Source: Delphinapterus leucas
Lineage: Eukaryota > Chordata > Mammalia > Artiodactyla > Monodontidae
NCBI RefSeq assembly: GCF_002288925.2
Contig: NW_022098091.1
Location: 1,551,917-1,615,916 of the forward strand
Length of the DNA: 64,000 nucleotides
Reading direction: 5' to 3'
Both the position numbers and the translations under genes were made by a program. Below are positions 52,503-63,565 of the stretch, in pieces. The notes below the pieces were generated by a model. That model saw only the letters and a program-made list of their open reading frames with translations, did not search any database and had not been told where the DNA came from. Position 1 is the stretch's first letter; each line of letters starts with the position of its first letter.

Positions 52503-53355
52503 CACAAAGAAAAATTCAGTAATTTGCCCCAAACCTCACAGTGAGAAGCTATTACCTGTGTATGTTGGGTGCAAATGAAATGTTTGAGAAATTTAGCTAA
52601 GTTCACTTAATAATTCTTTTTTCTGGTAGTAGAATAAGGAAGTTTTATTTGTGCTGAATCGAATAACATTTTAAACTCATGTTTCCTGTGAGACGTTGTC
52701 CCTACTCCAACACAATGCTGATGCCGATACCAGTGTGCACAGGTGGGGCCCGGAAACTAGTGTGAAACTGTGTGTCTTTTGGTTTGTGGCCATAGCACCC
52801 ATTTTCAGAAAGCCCAGTGTTTGCCTTCCTGCCTATGGGAATCGTGGTTTGCTCAACTCCTTTGTTCCAGAAGAGCCACTCTATTCCCAGTTGCTACACA
52901 CCAGCCTGGTCTCCAGCCGTTGATTCTCAGTGTCCTGTCTGTCACGTTGTTCCGCACTTTCTGTCACTGATGCCATTCTGCTGACCATTGGCCTAGTTAG
53001 CTTACTCCCCACAACAGTTATGAGAACAGCCTCTGTGACCTGTTCTCTGCAAGGAACCTGGAGGGTGGGGGCCACCCGGCCATGTTTACCTTTGTGTCCT
53101 CCACCTCGCCTGGCATTTAATAAATGCTTGTGGGATAAGCCATGAACGAGAAATGGTGATCCTTGCCTCAGCTATGGCCACATTCCAGCACTTTCTGGTT
53201 GTTGTGTCAACCCATTTTGGCTGAGCTGGTTCTAGGATGATGAAATCATGAAGAAACAGGATGTGACCCGTTTGGTAAGATGAGGTGCAAGACGAGGATG
53301 GGATTTTTCTGGTCTCCCAGTCACTGCTCTAGAGACATTAAATTTGGTCAGAAAC
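52503..53355. other. Intergenic sequence, no gene seen
   Basis: Short overlapping open frames at 52696-52970 have no family resemblance. 'ggcatttaataaatgcttgt' near 53111 is an L2/MIR-like scrap. Confidence 0.5.
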
Positions 53356-53645
53356 TTTTTTTTTTGGCTGCCTTGGGTCTTCGTTGCTGCCCATAGGCTT
53401 TCTCTAGTTGCAGTGAGCGGTGCGTGGGCTTCTCATTGCAGTGGCTTCTCTTGTTGCAGAGCACAGGCTCTAGGCGCACGGGCTTCAGTAGTTGTGGCTC
53501 GCGGGCTCTAGAGCGCAGGCTCAGTAGTTGTGGCACATGGGCTTAGTTGCTCTGCGGCATGTGGGATCTTCCCGGATCAGGGCTCGAACCCGTGCCCCCT
53601 GCATTGGCAGGCGGATTCTTAACCACTGCGCCACCAGGGAAGTCT
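53356..53645 (-). repeat. Long-form CHR SINE (minus)
   Basis: 'ttggctgccttgggtcttcg' through repeated 'cagtagttgtggc' units to 'gccaccagggaagtc'. The B-box complement 'gggctcgaacc' is intact. Confidence 0.92.
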
Positions 53646-54279
53646 CGGGATTCTTTTTAATTTGATTACCATATTTCAATCTTCCAGGTCCTCTCAGGCA
53701 GGTCCTGGGGTCCTTGGTGACAGACTTTGCCTCAGTACCGCCCTGAGCCATGTGTCTGTCTGTCCATCGGCATTCGAAAAACAGGAAGTGCTCAGTAAAT
53801 GTTTATGGAATTGAATGAATTGATCAAACATAACCTTGGCAGCCATTAAGTTTACAAAATCGTCAGTACTTTGACAACTATGTTAAGTGGTTTGAACTCA
53901 TGTGCACATCTTCTTACATATGTGTTTGGGAAACATGGCCATAAGCTAGAGCTTCTGGATTAGGCCTCCAGAATGTTCATTGTTTGCTAAATTGGGAAGA
54001 TTTTCAGATGATATTCTTCTTCTGTTATAGTCTCAATATAACCGATGTACAGATTTAATAAAATGGTACCCATCACCAGGCATGGGGAACAATTAGCCAG
54101 GACCCATTCCTCTGACACAAGCCTCCACTGAGTCCTGTCCTTAGGATCTTGGAGAACATTCTCAAGTAGCCACACTCCCCTTGGCTACTAGGGCCTGGGG
54201 AGCCCAAAGCAGTCGACCGTCCCATGCTGCCACTGCTGCTACTGCTGCTGCTGCAAGATCCAGCCCTGGGTCCTAAAGA
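53646..54279. other. Intergenic sequence with a GCT-type triplet run
   Basis: No gene was seen. A short, interrupted CTG/GCT run occurs at 54227-54254. Confidence 0.55.
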
Positions 54280-54430
54280 GATTAAGCGCTGATCCAGATT
54301 CCATCCCAACTTTGCCATTCAGGGGCTGTGTGACCTTGGGCATGCTAAGCTTCAGGCTTCTCATCTCTAAAATTGGAGTAACAACAGTTCTCAGTTTATC
54401 TACCTCATGGATTATTGCAAAAGCCAAAAT
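54280..54430 (+). repeat. MIR SINE (plus)
   Basis: 'gggctgtgtgaccttgggca', 'ggcttctcatctctaaaatt' and 'tatctacctcatgg' in MIR order. Confidence 0.72.
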
Positions 54431-55703
54431 AAAAATAAGAGCAGGTGTGTGAAGCTGTAGAGTCATAGAGAAAAGTCAGTCAGCGTTACGATTAATGATG
54501 CATTTAAAATTTTATTTTAGTTGACGTGCCACGTAGATCAAAACTCTGCACTGTGTAAAGACTTAGACCTGCCCCATCGCGATGCCCACATTCTGTGCTG
54601 AGAATCCTCTCTCAGAGCCCAGCAAGATTCAACAAGGCTTTGCCCGTGACAGAGCACATATTAAATGTGTTCTCACAGCAGGTTGACAAGGGTGGCCCAG
54701 CCTCTGTGCCAGGGGTTGGGGAAAATAGTTATGTTGCTGTCTGGGTAGAAGCTATCTTCTTTACTAAGAAATCTGGCAGCAGATTGGCCACCAGGACTGA
54801 GTTCTGTGATGTCTTCCCAGCTTGGCGGGCTCCTTGTGCCTTGGGGTTCGTGGGCCAGAAGGTGAGGTGCTCTGGGCTGGCACAGGTTCAGCAGCTGCTG
54901 AGGGCAAAGATGCACTGGGAAGACATTGTCCCGGAGTCACAGAAAAAAGGGCAGGCCCCGCTTGGCGGAGGTAGGGGCCTCCAAGCATCTTGAGAAAACA
55001 GAGAAACTTACTGTTTTGTTCTTGAGTCTGGAATTGCACTTAATGTACTGGCCACACATAGTACTGTGACCCATTCCAAGATCAACTGCAGATGTGAATT
55101 AAGAGCAGGAAACAGTGCGTTTTGTCCCAAGTAAGGAAGGTGGCAGAAACCCATCTTTCCTCTCCAAAGGGGCTCCTACAGAGAGAATAAATGTCCGGTG
55201 ATAACTGGGCCCAGTGTCCAACCCCTCACCTAATTCCAGAAGTAAATTAAGAATTTCTCCAAGCAGAGCAGAGGTATACAGAGAGGCAGGCTCTGGAGGT
55301 GATGTGGGCCCTGTTTGTGGTTTGAACAGGGCACCCCTTTCAGTTATGGAGCAGAGTGGGGAGATCAGCTGATGTGCTGGACTCCATGGGACAGAATCTG
55401 AGCAAGCTATTTCCACCACTTGAGCCTCAAGAAATGGCTTCTTTCTTTACTGGATTGCCGCTGGAGACAGAGGATTCTAACCTCAGGACTGCCCTAAGGA
55501 AAGGGCCATGGTAATTCTCCCCACATGAATCTTGCTCTCGTGCCTAGAAGTTTCCCTGACTTTCTAGAGAAAGCCAGCTTGGTGTCAAATTAATTTTGAC
55601 AAATTGTGCTGAAGGCCTAAGAAAGGCAGACATAAAAGGGTAGGAATCAGGGTACAAAACTCAAAACTGCAGCCAGAGAGGCGGGCAGGGCAGCCAAAGG
55701 AGA
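54431..55703. other. Intergenic sequence, no gene seen
   Basis: A 132-codon plus-strand open frame (54595-54993) and a 106-codon minus-strand one (55099-55419) show no recognisable domain, no signal and no exon context. They are not called as genes, though non-coding transcription is possible. Confidence 0.45.
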
Positions 55704-55830
55704 GGCACGAATTTTGTACATACCAAGGACTTGAAGTCAGAAATGGAAGACTCAGAGCTTGCTCTGAAGGAAATGAGTCAAGGCAGGAGGTAGTGTGGGC
55801 TTGCCCCCCTGACCACAGGCCCAGGCTCAT
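55704..55830. repeat. Local duplication, copy A
   Basis: It shares 'tacataccaaggac', 'gtcagaaatgg', 'ggcaggaggta', 'gcttgcc' and a final 'ccaggctca'-like run, in the same order and orientation, with 57681-57820. The copies are diverged and differ by indels. Confidence 0.65.
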
Positions 55831-55849
55831 CTCAGAGACCTTGAGGGCC

Positions 55850-56135
55850 CTGTGTGGACAAGCAGGGGGCCACATCTGCTCCTGGTGCTGGAAAGGTCTC
55901 CCTTCTCTTGCTCACAGCCTTCCCTGCTCCTGGCAGCTTCAGGATCTAGTCCAGCTCTTAGTGTGGCATTCAAAGCCTTGCCCTCCTGGCCACAGCCTGC
56001 CCCTCCACCTTCACCACCCCAAACAGGCAGAGCCCCCAGCCAGGGCCTGTGTGCCTCCTTGCCTGAAATGCCCACCCCCATCCGTCTCCTCTGAGGTTGG
56101 AACCTTCCATGCCCCAGCACATTCTCTCTATCGGT
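55850..56135 (+). repeat. L2 fragment (plus)
   Basis: 'ctcctggtgctggaaaggtc', 'cattcaaagccttgccctcc' and 'cctgcccctccaccttc' fit the L2 3' region. The 114-119 codon open frames through it are by-products. Confidence 0.5.
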
Positions 56136-57159
56136 GAGCCCCTCACCTCCCAGGGCCACCTCTGTCCCTCTCTCTCCTTGGCCCAAAGCCCTGGCCCTGG
56201 CAGCTCTCTAGGCCCAGGAGTCTCTCACTTAGGTGTGTCTGACAGTTGCCTGCGAGGATATTAAGATACAGCTGCCTGGTCCCCAATCTGGGTGATCTCG
56301 TTCCTGAGCTCCACGGGGGTCCTGTGCACACCCACGGGGGAGGTCCACTGGTCTAAGCCACTCCTTGGGAAGTTTGCCTGTGAACCAGGTACCCATTTGG
56401 GTCCTCCAACCCAGGTATGCAGGAACCACACTTCATTTCTCAATAACCGCCTCATTTCTGTTTCAAGCCCCCCTTCCCCCGGAGGGGATGGAAACTTAAT
56501 TGTCAGTTTAGGGGCTTCCCACCCTCACCTGTGGGCCCTGGGCAGCCACACATTTCCTAGCAAGATTGTGTTGGTGATGGAGAAGGTGTTTATTCACAGA
56601 GGAGAAGCTGACAAATCTCCTGGTGCAAAGGCCAGGTCCTCTTCCTTACTCTGGCCTTGATGCAGCAGGGTCACGCTCTCCCAGGGGAGGGAAGCAGCGG
56701 ATGCCAGGCAAGACTAAGAACAGATCTGCCTGTGGCAGTGGGGACCAGAACCCAGTGGAAGGAAGGGTCATGGAGGGGTACACTCAAATTCATGTAAAAC
56801 TGACATCCTCTCCCCAAACCGTGCTTCCTCTCCTCACTTCTCCTGACCTCCTGTTTTTGGGACTGTTTTTCAAAATCCTAGAGTCATCTTTACTCCTTTC
56901 TCTCCTTTAATTCCAGAATAGTACGGAAATTTAGAGGTTATTTTGCCCAGTCCCTCCATTTTCCAGGTGAAGAGATTGTGGCAATTTCTGGCAAACCCAG
57001 AATTAGATCCCAGATCCTGTCATGGACATGAAGTCCAGTCCTCTTAGCCCAAAGACTTCCTGTCCTTCACATAGTTATGTGTCCTCGTCCCTTCTGTGGC
57101 CACCACCCGACAAAGCTCTCCTCACCTCCTGCGTGGATCACGGTGACAGTGACCAATAC
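56136..57159. other. Intergenic sequence, MIR-like scrap
   Basis: The segment 56935-57030 ('tccattttccaggtgaagag', 'attagatcccagatcctg') resembles minus-strand MIR. No gene was seen. Confidence 0.45.
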
Positions 57160-57465
57160 TAATGTGTGACACTTTGCTCCTGGCGTCCATGGAATGCCTT
57201 CTCTCCTTCCCATCCCTTACATCCTACTCATCCTCCAAGGTCAGCTCAAATGCCACCTCTTCCAAAATCAGGTGTTGGCCCGACGTGTCCTCTCCCCCTC
57301 CAGCTGCATTTAGCACCGCGCCCCCAACGGCTCCCGGCAGGTGAGACGGTAGGCAGGCTGCACCTGTACGCTATTCAGTTTTCCGTAATTAGATGAGAAA
57401 TTCCTAAGAGCAGGGACTTGCCTTACACTTCTTGGTTTCCCCTACAGGGCCTGGCATCGAGGACT
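57160..57465 (+). repeat. L2 3'-region fragment (plus)
   Basis: 'ccaaggtcagctcaaatgcc', 'acctcttccaaaatcagg', 'ttcctaagagcagggacttg' and 'ccctacagggcctggcatc' are consecutive landmarks of the L2 3' region. Confidence 0.7.
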
Positions 57466-57680
57466 ACATGATAAAAATTCAGTTGCTGCTTGTGTGGTTT
57501 ATGCTAAGAGGGGAAACTTTAGCAAAAGGCTTAGAGGTGGCCACTAAGCCGCTGGCCCAAGTGAACTGGGAACACAAACTGAGAAGGAAATGTTTAATTT
57601 CTGGGGTAAGCAAGCTCCAAGAGTTGCTGAGGGTGACGGAAAGAACTGATACAGTCCAGCAGGCGTCTTCTTCCAGGACA

Positions 57681-57820
57681 AGAGGAAAGGCTCTACATAC
57701 CAAGGACCTGACGTCAGAAATGGGAGGGTGGAGGCTTGCTGCAGGGGGGGACGCGGGGGAGGTGCAGGTGGAGGCAGGAGGTAACCAGCTTGCCACTCAG
57801 ACCGCAGGTCCAGGGTCACC
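57681..57820. repeat. Local duplication, copy B
   Basis: Counterpart of 55704-55830, about 2 kb away in the same orientation. It contains an extra G-rich insertion ('gcaggggggg...') between the matching blocks. Confidence 0.65.
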
Positions 57821-58555
57821 TGCCCCCAGATGCACAGATGTGCCTGGACTCTGGCTGAGCCACTGGCCCCAGCTGGACTTCTGGGGCTCTAAGGTGACCA
57901 CTGCTCTTCCTGGGGCCGAGAAGCGTAAGGGTCCCTGCTCTGTGGCCTCACGTTCAGTCTGGGACTGCAGCCTGGTTCCCCAGCTTCCCTAGTTTGGCTT
58001 CAGCCGCAGCTCCCACTTGATTCTCTTCAGTCCACGCTCCCGGACAGGCCCCACACGGTCCCTCAGCTCTGCTGGCTCAGTCAGTGCGCAGGAGACTCCG
58101 AGACTCACCTGCAGGGCATCCACCTGGGGCACTTGGGAGCTCACTGTTTTCCAGTGTCTGGTACCGGGTAGGTGCTCAATTACATTGTTTAACTAGTGAG
58201 TCATCGTTCTGGGGTTCAGCTCCCCGAGCCTCCCCTTTGAAGCCCTGACAGTCAGCCCAGGGTCAGCATCAGAAAGAAAATCCCTGTTTCTGAGTCCTTG
58301 TGTCTTCTCCTCACCTCAGCCCCCTGCTGTCTGGCTGTCCTCTCACCATGGGGAGGGGCTGCTGCCCCAGGAGAGGGCACCTGGCAGGCAGGGCGACCTT
58401 GGTGGAGGGTGAGGGGCAGTTATACCCAGCACTGCCTGCCTGTCTCTCACTTCAGGGCCTGTCCTCATCTCAGAAACTCCAGGATGCAGAGGGTAAGAGA
58501 CCTGCCTTGGCCCCAATTCTTCACTGTGCACAGAACCTCCAGTCTCCAAGGGATT
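57821..58555. other. Intergenic sequence, no gene seen
   Basis: No exon or clear repeat was recognised. Confidence 0.5.
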
Positions 58556-58689
58556 TTTATTTTTTTTTCTTTTTCTTTTTTGGCCATGCCATGCAGTTTT
58601 CGGGATCTTAGTTCCTGACCAGGGATCAAACCCGTGTCCCCTGCAGTGGAAGCACAGAGTCCTAACCACTGGACCACCAGGGAATTCCC
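58556..58689 (-). repeat. Short-form SINE (minus) with target-site duplication
   Basis: T-rich tail complement, 'ttggccatgccatgcagttt' to 'accaccagggaattccc'. The direct repeat 'ctccaaggg' flanks it. Confidence 0.92.
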
Positions 58690-58699
58690 TCCAAGGGCT

Positions 58700-58860
58700 T
58701 TTTTAGATTCATCATCTCATTTTATCTTCTCCCCAAACCTTATAAAGTGGGGGTGGGCCTGTGGACATTACTTCCATTCATCAGATGAGAAAAATGAGGC
58801 AGGAGAGGATGCCAAGCGCTTGACTTAGGAAGCAGAACTGGAGCCAGAACCCAGGTCCCC
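58700..58860 (-). repeat. MIR SINE (minus)
   Basis: 'tcatctcattttatcttctc', 'catcagatgagaaaaatgag' and 'ctggagccagaacccagg' read as the MIR complement. Confidence 0.72.
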
Positions 58861-59330
58861 CCACCCCCGGCCCAGCAGCTTCCCGGCACCGTTCTGAGCC
58901 GCTGGGGCAAGGAGAAGTGTTGGCAGGCCTGGTAGTGGTTTTCCCAGCAGGAGGAGCTCACACTTTTCTGGGAAGTAACCTGCAGCCTTTCAGAGCTGGG
59001 AGCGCTGGAGCAGTACAGGCTGTCCCCTTATTTTACAGAGGAAACGGCAGCCTGGGGCCCCTGACTCCAGGCCAGCAGCCGGTATCCCCACTGCGTGATT
59101 GTGTGCAACAGTCAGGACCCTCAAGTTTGTTCTCTGATTACTGGGCCCGGATTGCATCCCATTTGATGCAAGACTGTGGGGCCCTTCTGCAAACCGCTTT
59201 ATTTTTATTGATGCAGCTATAGGCACAGTGTTCCCAGGCTGCCTGGGTTCACATGCCACCTCCTTGACCAACTGGCTGCGTGACAGCGGGACGTGACCAT
59301 GCCACTACCTCGGGGCTCAGTGGGGTTTTT
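58861..59330. other. Intergenic sequence, no gene seen
   Basis: Contains a possible MIR scrap at about 59025-59060. No exon was recognised. Confidence 0.5.
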
Positions 59331-59660
59331 TTTGTGTGTGTGTTTTTAAATTTTTGGCTGCATTGGGCCTTCATTGCTGTGCACGGGCTTTCTCTAGTTG
59401 TGGTGAGCTGGGGTACCCTTTGTTGCGGTGCGTCAGCTTCTCATTGCGGTGGCTTAGGCTCTAGGCACTTGGGCTTCAGTAGTTGTGGCATGCAGGCTTC
59501 AGTAGCTGTGGCTCGCGGGCTCCAGAGCGCAGGCTCAGTACTTGTGGTGCACGGGCTTAGGTGCTCCGCGGCATGTGGGATCTTCCCAGAGCAGGGCTCA
59601 AACCCGTGTCCCCTGAACTGGTAGGCGGATTCTTAACCACTGCGCCACCAGGGAAGTCCC
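59331..59660 (-). repeat. Long-form CHR SINE (minus) with target-site duplication
   Basis: T/GT-rich tail complement, 'ttggctgcattgggccttca' to 'gccaccagggaagtccc'. The direct repeat 'ctcagtggggttt' is seen before and after. Confidence 0.93.
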
Positions 59661-60555
59661 TCAGTGGGGTTTAAATGGGATGATACATGTAGTCTTTAAC
59701 TAAATAGCACCTGATCCATAGTAAGTAAGAATGTAAATATTGGATGGTATTATTATTTAATTCAGAGTTAGAAGACTGAGTGGTAAAATTCTATTAGGCT
59801 ACACAACTATAAATGCCTGGGCTGACACCACAGAGGTGGCCCCAGGAGGAAGCTATTGAAAGGCCTGAATTTCTCCCCAGCAGGAGAGCAGCTCTGCGGT
59901 TTAATTGGCCTGCACAAAGCCACCCTGGTCCCCTCCCCCAGTGTGGACAAGGAGGCCCTGCACCCTGCCAGGAACCTGTCTTCAGCAGCCGATTCCACTC
60001 CCCAGCTCGTGGACCGGGATCGCTGCGGATCGGAACACCCTAGGGAGGCAAGTCCCTGCCCACTTACTGATCACTGAGAACAGGTGGGTGATGAAGGTCG
60101 GGCCAGACCTATTTGTGGGGAGGCAAAGCACAAGGTTCTGGAGAGAATTAAGAGAAAACACTCCCGTCTCAGCCTCCATCTGCCTGGCTAGGGCTGGCAT
60201 GGATGTCAGGCAGAGCAAGGGAACTTTCACTCAAAGCGAAATGACCAACAAAGATCATTTGTTGGGGATGGACCCCTCATAAAAGCAGCTGAGAGATGCA
60301 TTCAGATCTGAGCCCAAGGCTCCTGGTGGGGTCGGCAGTGTGCCGTGCTCCGGAAGCCCCAGCTTCTCGGTGAAGTTGCAGGGCTCAGAGGAGCCTGGGG
60401 CTCAGGCAGAGGACATTGGCCTCAGGTCCTGAGCAAGGGCATCTCCAGGGGATCTATTCTGACTGAGGCAGGAGACAGATGGGCCCCCGGGGCAAACAGT
60501 TTGAGTTCATTCCTTGTGGACCGATACTCCGTGGAGATGGGAATAACAGGACAGT
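59661..60555. other. Intergenic sequence, no gene seen
   Basis: The 125-codon plus-strand frame at 59905-60282 overlaps two others in different frames and has no family resemblance. It is not called as a gene. Confidence 0.5.
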
Positions 60556-61050
60556 TGAGAGAGGAGGCTGGGCCCTGCCCAGATAGAAGATAAGAGAGCA
60601 CATATTCCTCATTCTCGAAGTCAGGAGACCTCCCCGACTACACATGCGCAGAAGGGCTCCTTGGAGGTCAAAAGGGGTGTGATGCCAACTAATGCTCACT
60701 TACCTATCGGCCTCTTCGGTAGAATCCATCTTGGCTAAGAGATGTGAGTGTACACATGGGAAAATCCTGAGCTATACCAAATTCAGACTTTGAACCAGGC
60801 AAATCAAAATGATTGGCCAAAGGAAACCTGGAAAAATTGCCCCATATAAGTGATTCAAACTGTCACGAGGGCGTGACTCTTTCTGCGCCCGCCTGTGTGT
60901 CTATCCACACGTACTATACTTTTTTCTCCTAATAAATACTTGTTTCACCACTTTCCATCTCTGTGGGAATTCTTTTTCTGCAAAGCCATAAGGCCCGGGC
61001 CTTGTCACTGACCACTGATCTAGTGCCTAGGATTCGGTGCTCTCACCGCC
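60556..61050 (+). mobile_element. Probable solitary LTR of an endogenous retrovirus
   Basis: A promoter-like and polyadenylation-like layout: a 'ccatataagtg' TATA-like segment near 60842, 'cctaataaatacttg' (AATAAA at about 60930-60937) and a T/GT-rich stretch ('tttccatctctgtggg') just after it. 'gattcggtgctctcaccgcc' follows near 61030, resembling the ends of artiodactyl gammaretrovirus-like LTRs. No viral coding sequence is adjacent. The borders are estimates. Confidence 0.45.
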
Positions 61051-61391
61051 GCGACCCGACCTCAATCACCGGCCGGGAACTGAAACCCTGCTTCAAGCCG
61101 CTGCAGGCCGAGGCCACCCAAGATCACGACCACTCTCCCAAAGCAGTGCAGTGGGTGCTCGCTGGGCAGCCAAGCCCTCCTGCACAGACCCACATCTCTG
61201 GGACAAGCTCTTCAGAGTTGAGGGCTGTGAGCATAGGTTAGCGGTGGGGTGGGTCAAGTTAGGACCAGCAGGTACGTCACCGCCCTGCCCTGGCCACAAC
61301 CAAGACTTTTGCACCTTCCTCCTCACCCTATCCATTCTCCTCTGGCTTCAGTCCTTTACACTGAAGCAGATTTTTAAAAACAGGTAAAGCA

Positions 61392-61496
61392 GTGGTGATC
61401 ATTTTGTAATGTATAAAAATATTGAATCACTACGTCGTACGCCTGAAGCTAATATAACATTTTAAGTCAATTATACTTCATTAAAAAAAATAAAAA
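61392..61496 (+). repeat. L1 3' end, 5'-truncated, with target-site duplication
   Basis: 'gtggtgatcattttgtaatg', 'atattgaatcactacgtcgt' and 'tcaattatacttcattaaaa' form the last ~100 bp of an L1 3' end. The direct repeat 'aggtaaagca' is present at 61382-61391 and again after the A-rich tail at about 61499. Confidence 0.88.
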
Positions 61497-61959
61497 TAGG
61501 TAAAGCACATGGTGCACAGTACAACGCATCTCCCTGCTTTCCCCCCCTACCCCTGCCCCTCGCTGGCCACATCTGCGGGTCCTTACTAAGATGGCCTACG
61601 CGTACGCAAGCATACAAGTCAGTAGCCTCCTTTTCTATCTTCTTTTGGTTACAGAGACTCCTCTGAGAATCTGACAAAGCCTGGATTCTTCCCTAAAATA
61701 GGGTACACACATGCACAAAATTAGCGTACAACTTCAGGGGTTCACACACTCTCTGTGGCCCATTTTGTCCTCCTGAACAAGATTCTGGTTGTGATGTAAA
61801 GCAACCTGGCCTGAGCCACCTCCTATCTCCTCAGTGCCATCCCCCCACATACACACATCCCCCGACTACCAGGATCTTGACAAAATCTCAACAAGGGAGC
61901 TCTTCTAAGGCTTTGACAAAACGGCTGAGGCAGGCAAGGAGTTTAGTGCCTTCTCTCAA
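61497..61959. other. Intergenic sequence, no gene seen
   Basis: No exon, RNA gene or clear repeat was recognised. Confidence 0.5.
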
Positions 61960-62520
61960 TAGCTTCCTATTATATTTAGAATAAAATAAAATCTAAACTC
62001 TTAACATGGCCTCGAAAGCCCTCCTTTCATGCCTGGTCTGACGAGCTTCCTTTCCTGGTCTCATCCCACCACTAGTACCCTCCCCTCATGCTGCTCTAGC
62101 CAAACCCACCTTCCTTCTGTTCCACCTTCTTTCTGTTCCATATTGAACATATCAAACCCAGTCCCCCTTCAGGGCCTTTGCTTAAGCTGCTCCCTCTGCC
62201 TGGAAAACAACTTCCTCTGGGAGAATTACTGCTGGTTCCTTCTGGTGTCAGTGCAAATGTCATTTCTCAGAGAGGTCTTCCCCAACCACATTTCCGTACG
62301 CTGCACTGCCAACACCAGCACCCCTTCTCTCTGTCCAACATCCTGTTTTATTTTCCTCAGGGCACTTACCACTTCTGAAATTATATATATATTTTTAAAT
62401 TATATATATATATATATATTAGTCATTTATTGTCTGTCTTCCCCCACTAGGGTGTGAACTCCATGAAGTCAGTGGCCGTGCCTGGTACGCACTCAGCAAA
62501 TATCTGTGTTTTGGATAAAG
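61960..62520 (+). repeat. L2 3' region (plus) with AT microsatellite
   Basis: Long, well-ordered L2 3' sequence: 'cagggcctttgcttaagctg', 'gaggtcttccccaaccac', 'cagggcacttaccacttctg', 'tattgtctgtcttcccccac', 'gtgaactccatgaagtcag' and 'cctggtacgcactcagc'. An (AT)n expansion at 62381-62420 interrupts it. The 142-codon open frame here is an L2 by-product. Confidence 0.8.
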
Positions 62521-63278
62521 GATTTTGGTGGAGGTTAGAAAAGAATTTTGACTCAACTCTCCATCCCACCCAAGCAGTTCCAGGCAATCCCTGCTCTGGT
62601 TCTAGGCAAGATTCCTGCCTTTCCCTCATTTCTCTATTCCCAGTTGTCCTATCCTTTTCCCAGATCTTTGGAGCCTCTCCCTCCCAATCAGCATCTAACA
62701 AAAACTCTTTTGTGATTTTTATGCCTGGGGGATTTAATCTGAGTCAATTTGGCCTCCCCAGCTCTCCCTCAGTTGAGTCCAAAGGTCTGCTCAGCATTTC
62801 CAGTGGATCAGCCAGCAGCTCTGCTGTTTGAGGGCTCAGAGCTCCACCCCAGGGGAAACCAGGGAACTGACAGAGGTCTGGGTCTCTGCTCCCTGCGCTT
62901 TCATTCTGGGGTCTCATGGAAATAACCAGCCAAATGAGAAAAGCACAGGCAGGCTCTGTATTCTGTCCTTGCTATAGCAAGGGAGTCAGCCGAGGTCACT
63001 TGTGTTTTAGGAGAGAATCAAAGGCAGGCAGAGGAATGGGAAAGCTTCATAGTGGATAAAAGGGAAGGTTTCAGGTGTGCCCTGATTGAGGCTGTTGGCA
63101 TGGGGAAGCTTGTAGGCAGACTAACTAGAAATGGGGCATCCTGGGGCATGACTGGTTAGGGGTACATATTTGGCTTTCTATGGTTGCTCCAAGTGGGGAC
63201 CAAAATTAGGCAAGTTGTCAGTTATTAAACAAGTCCTGGCCTTTTTGATCCAATTGTTATAGAAGTTATTGGTTTTTT
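62521..63278. other. Intergenic sequence, no gene seen
   Basis: A 125-codon plus-strand frame (62454-62831) starts inside the L2 and has no family resemblance. Confidence 0.5.
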
Positions 63279-63565
63279 TGTTTGTTTGTTTTTGGCTGCA
63301 TCGGGTCTTAGTTGAGGCACATGGGATCTTTGTTGAGGTATGCAGGATCTTTTTCGTTAGGGCGCGCTGTCTGTTCAGGTTTCTCTCTAGTTGCAGGGCG
63401 TGGCCTTCTCTCTCGTTGAGGCGTGCGAGCTCAATAGTTGTGGTACGCAGGCAGGCTTAGTTGCCCCGTGGCATGTGGAATCTTAGTTCCCTTGACCAGG
63501 GATGGAACCCGCGTCCCCTGCACTGTAAGGCGGATTCTTTACCACTGCGCCACCAGGGAAGTCCC
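63279..63565 (-). repeat. CHR-type SINE (minus), rearranged body
   Basis: 'ttggctgcatcgggtcttag' to 'gccaccagggaagtccc', with a body that departs from the usual long form ('ttgttgaggtatgcaggatc'). The flanking duplication is 'tagaagttattg' / 'tagaagttgttg'. Confidence 0.88.

Noticed and set aside
62029..62457. 142-codon plus-strand open frame
   Set aside because: It lies entirely in an L2 3' region, which is non-coding.
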